This document shows, in pieces, positions 62,963 through 64,000 of a stretch of DNA of 64,000 nucleotides; position 1 is the stretch's first letter, and each line of letters begins with the position of its first letter. Position numbers and translations under genes: made by a program. Source of the stretch: Eulemur rufifrons (taxonomy: Eukaryota; Chordata; Mammalia; Primates; Lemuridae); NCBI RefSeq assembly GCF_041146395.1, contig NC_091002.1, positions 6,256,501-6,320,500 on the forward strand. The letters are read 5' to 3'. The notes below the pieces were generated by a model. That model saw only the letters and a list, made by a program, of their open reading frames with translations, made no database searches and was not told where the DNA came from.

Positions 62963-64000
62963 ATCTTGGTTTAAAAGAAATGGTGAAACCTAGAAGGGCA
63001 TCTCCCCAGAAACACTGGGCACAGAGACAAAAAGAAAACCCTGGGTGGTGCCTGAGGTGGGGGTCGGTGGTGCTGCTGCACATCAGCAAAGACCCTGGAG
63101 AGCCTCTGAGTCTCCCCTCCTGGGGGCAGGTTTCTTACCTGCGGGTGCTGTCCTTGGACCTCAAGGCCAACCAACATTGAAGAAAGACAATCATTGTCTT
63201 AGATGTAAGGAGTTCTGGGCTTCAAATGGAAATAAAAGCCTAAGTACATAAAATGAAAGTTTGTTTCAAAAAGCAAGAATGATCTGGCAGTGAGAAAGCA
63301 GAGGGGATAAGTGTAGAAGTTTGTATTGCACCTAAACAACAAATGACGTCTTCAACCAGGCTGAAGACAGGATTTCCTTCCAGGGTTACCTTTAGGGCAA
63401 CCCTAAGTAGTTGGTTTTTTTTTTCCCCCAGTAGAGGGGAAGGAGGAAGTCAACAAAGATATATTAACAATGCTAGAGTAAAAATGAAAAATAAAAGGGA
63501 TATGGATGAAGGCTACCATAGAAGGCTGCACTGGTTGTGCACTGCACAACTCCAGAAGGAGCCATTCACACTGATGTCCAAACGTGTGGCATCACCTAAA
63601 GGTGTGAAGTGCACAATCCTGATCTTGGTGATAGAGGAGGAGAACTTCCTCCTTGAGGCAGGAGCGTTTGAAGAGTGAGAGGAGGGCACAGAGAGACACT
63701 GAGGCAGAGTGTGAGGGAACTCAGGAGCTCAGATCTGAGCCCTCTACTTGTCATTTAAGTAGAGGGGAGGAACTCTTTTAGACTGAGAGAAGGGTAGACA
63801 TTTGCAGATCAAAAAGTCTGGAGCACAAGACAGGAGGCTGAGAACATTAGTCCCTCTCAACCAGATGACTCCAATTTCTCGTGGACTCAGTCGCCACCAC
63901 TTTGACTTTCTCCAGCACCTTGTGGGTAGGAGATAAGTGAACAGACTGTGGGGACCAGGGAGAAGTCAAAGGAACCCAAAGTCTTAATGGGGTCACCAGT
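62963..64000. other. Unique sequence to the window end
   Basis: No repeat was firmly recognised. A 111-codon + frame (63343-63678) has no known domain. Sequence is still expected to be inside a POLN intron. Confidence 0.4.

Overview
This is nuclear DNA from a primate, almost certainly a strepsirrhine (lemur-type). It has split genes with GT-AG introns, a CpG island, and L1, L2, MIR and ERV debris. Many Alu elements carry an extended linker between their two arms (a run such as TTATATGGACAGCTAAAAAT before AAAAATTAGCCGGGC). That linker is typical of lemur AluL-type elements and absent from human Alus.

The window carries two recognisable protein genes arranged tail to tail. NAT8L (aspartate N-acetyltransferase, which makes N-acetylaspartate) is complete on the + strand: a CpG-island promoter with CCAAT and TATA boxes at about 4.85-4.93 kb, three coding exons (5130-5505, 6603-6767, 9080-9447) that join to an intact 302-residue frame, and a 3'UTR of about 4.5 kb ending at an AATAAA at 13966. 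POLN (DNA polymerase nu, A-family) comes from the opposite side on the - strand. Its last seven coding exons lie between 44204 and 16888 and join in phase without a break to give the C-terminal 237 residues, including polymerase motifs B and C. The rest of POLN lies beyond the right end of the window.

Layout: 1-3.8 kb is repeat-rich flank (old Alu, a degraded class I ERV and LTR fragments, lemur-type Alus). 3.9-6.1 kb is the CpG island. 5-14 kb is NAT8L. 14-15.3 kb is the short space between the two 3' ends. 15.3-44.2 kb holds the POLN 3' exons and introns. 44.2-64 kb is a single POLN intron made mostly of L1, Alu and other repeats.

The most notable non-genic feature is a nearly full-length class III endogenous retrovirus (36094-42433) in a POLN intron, in sense opposite to POLN. 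It has two LTRs, an exact 5-bp target duplication, a primer-binding site matching serine tRNA (HERV-S/HERV18-like), and gag-pro-pol-env remnants broken by stops, frameshifts and altered catalytic motifs. A separate solo LTR (48242-48689) sits cleanly inside an old L1, flanked by its own 5-bp duplication. I see no CRISPR, operon or other prokaryotic-type system, and no evidence of an undescribed biochemical system. The interest here is in the retroelement history and in the NAT8L promoter and start region.
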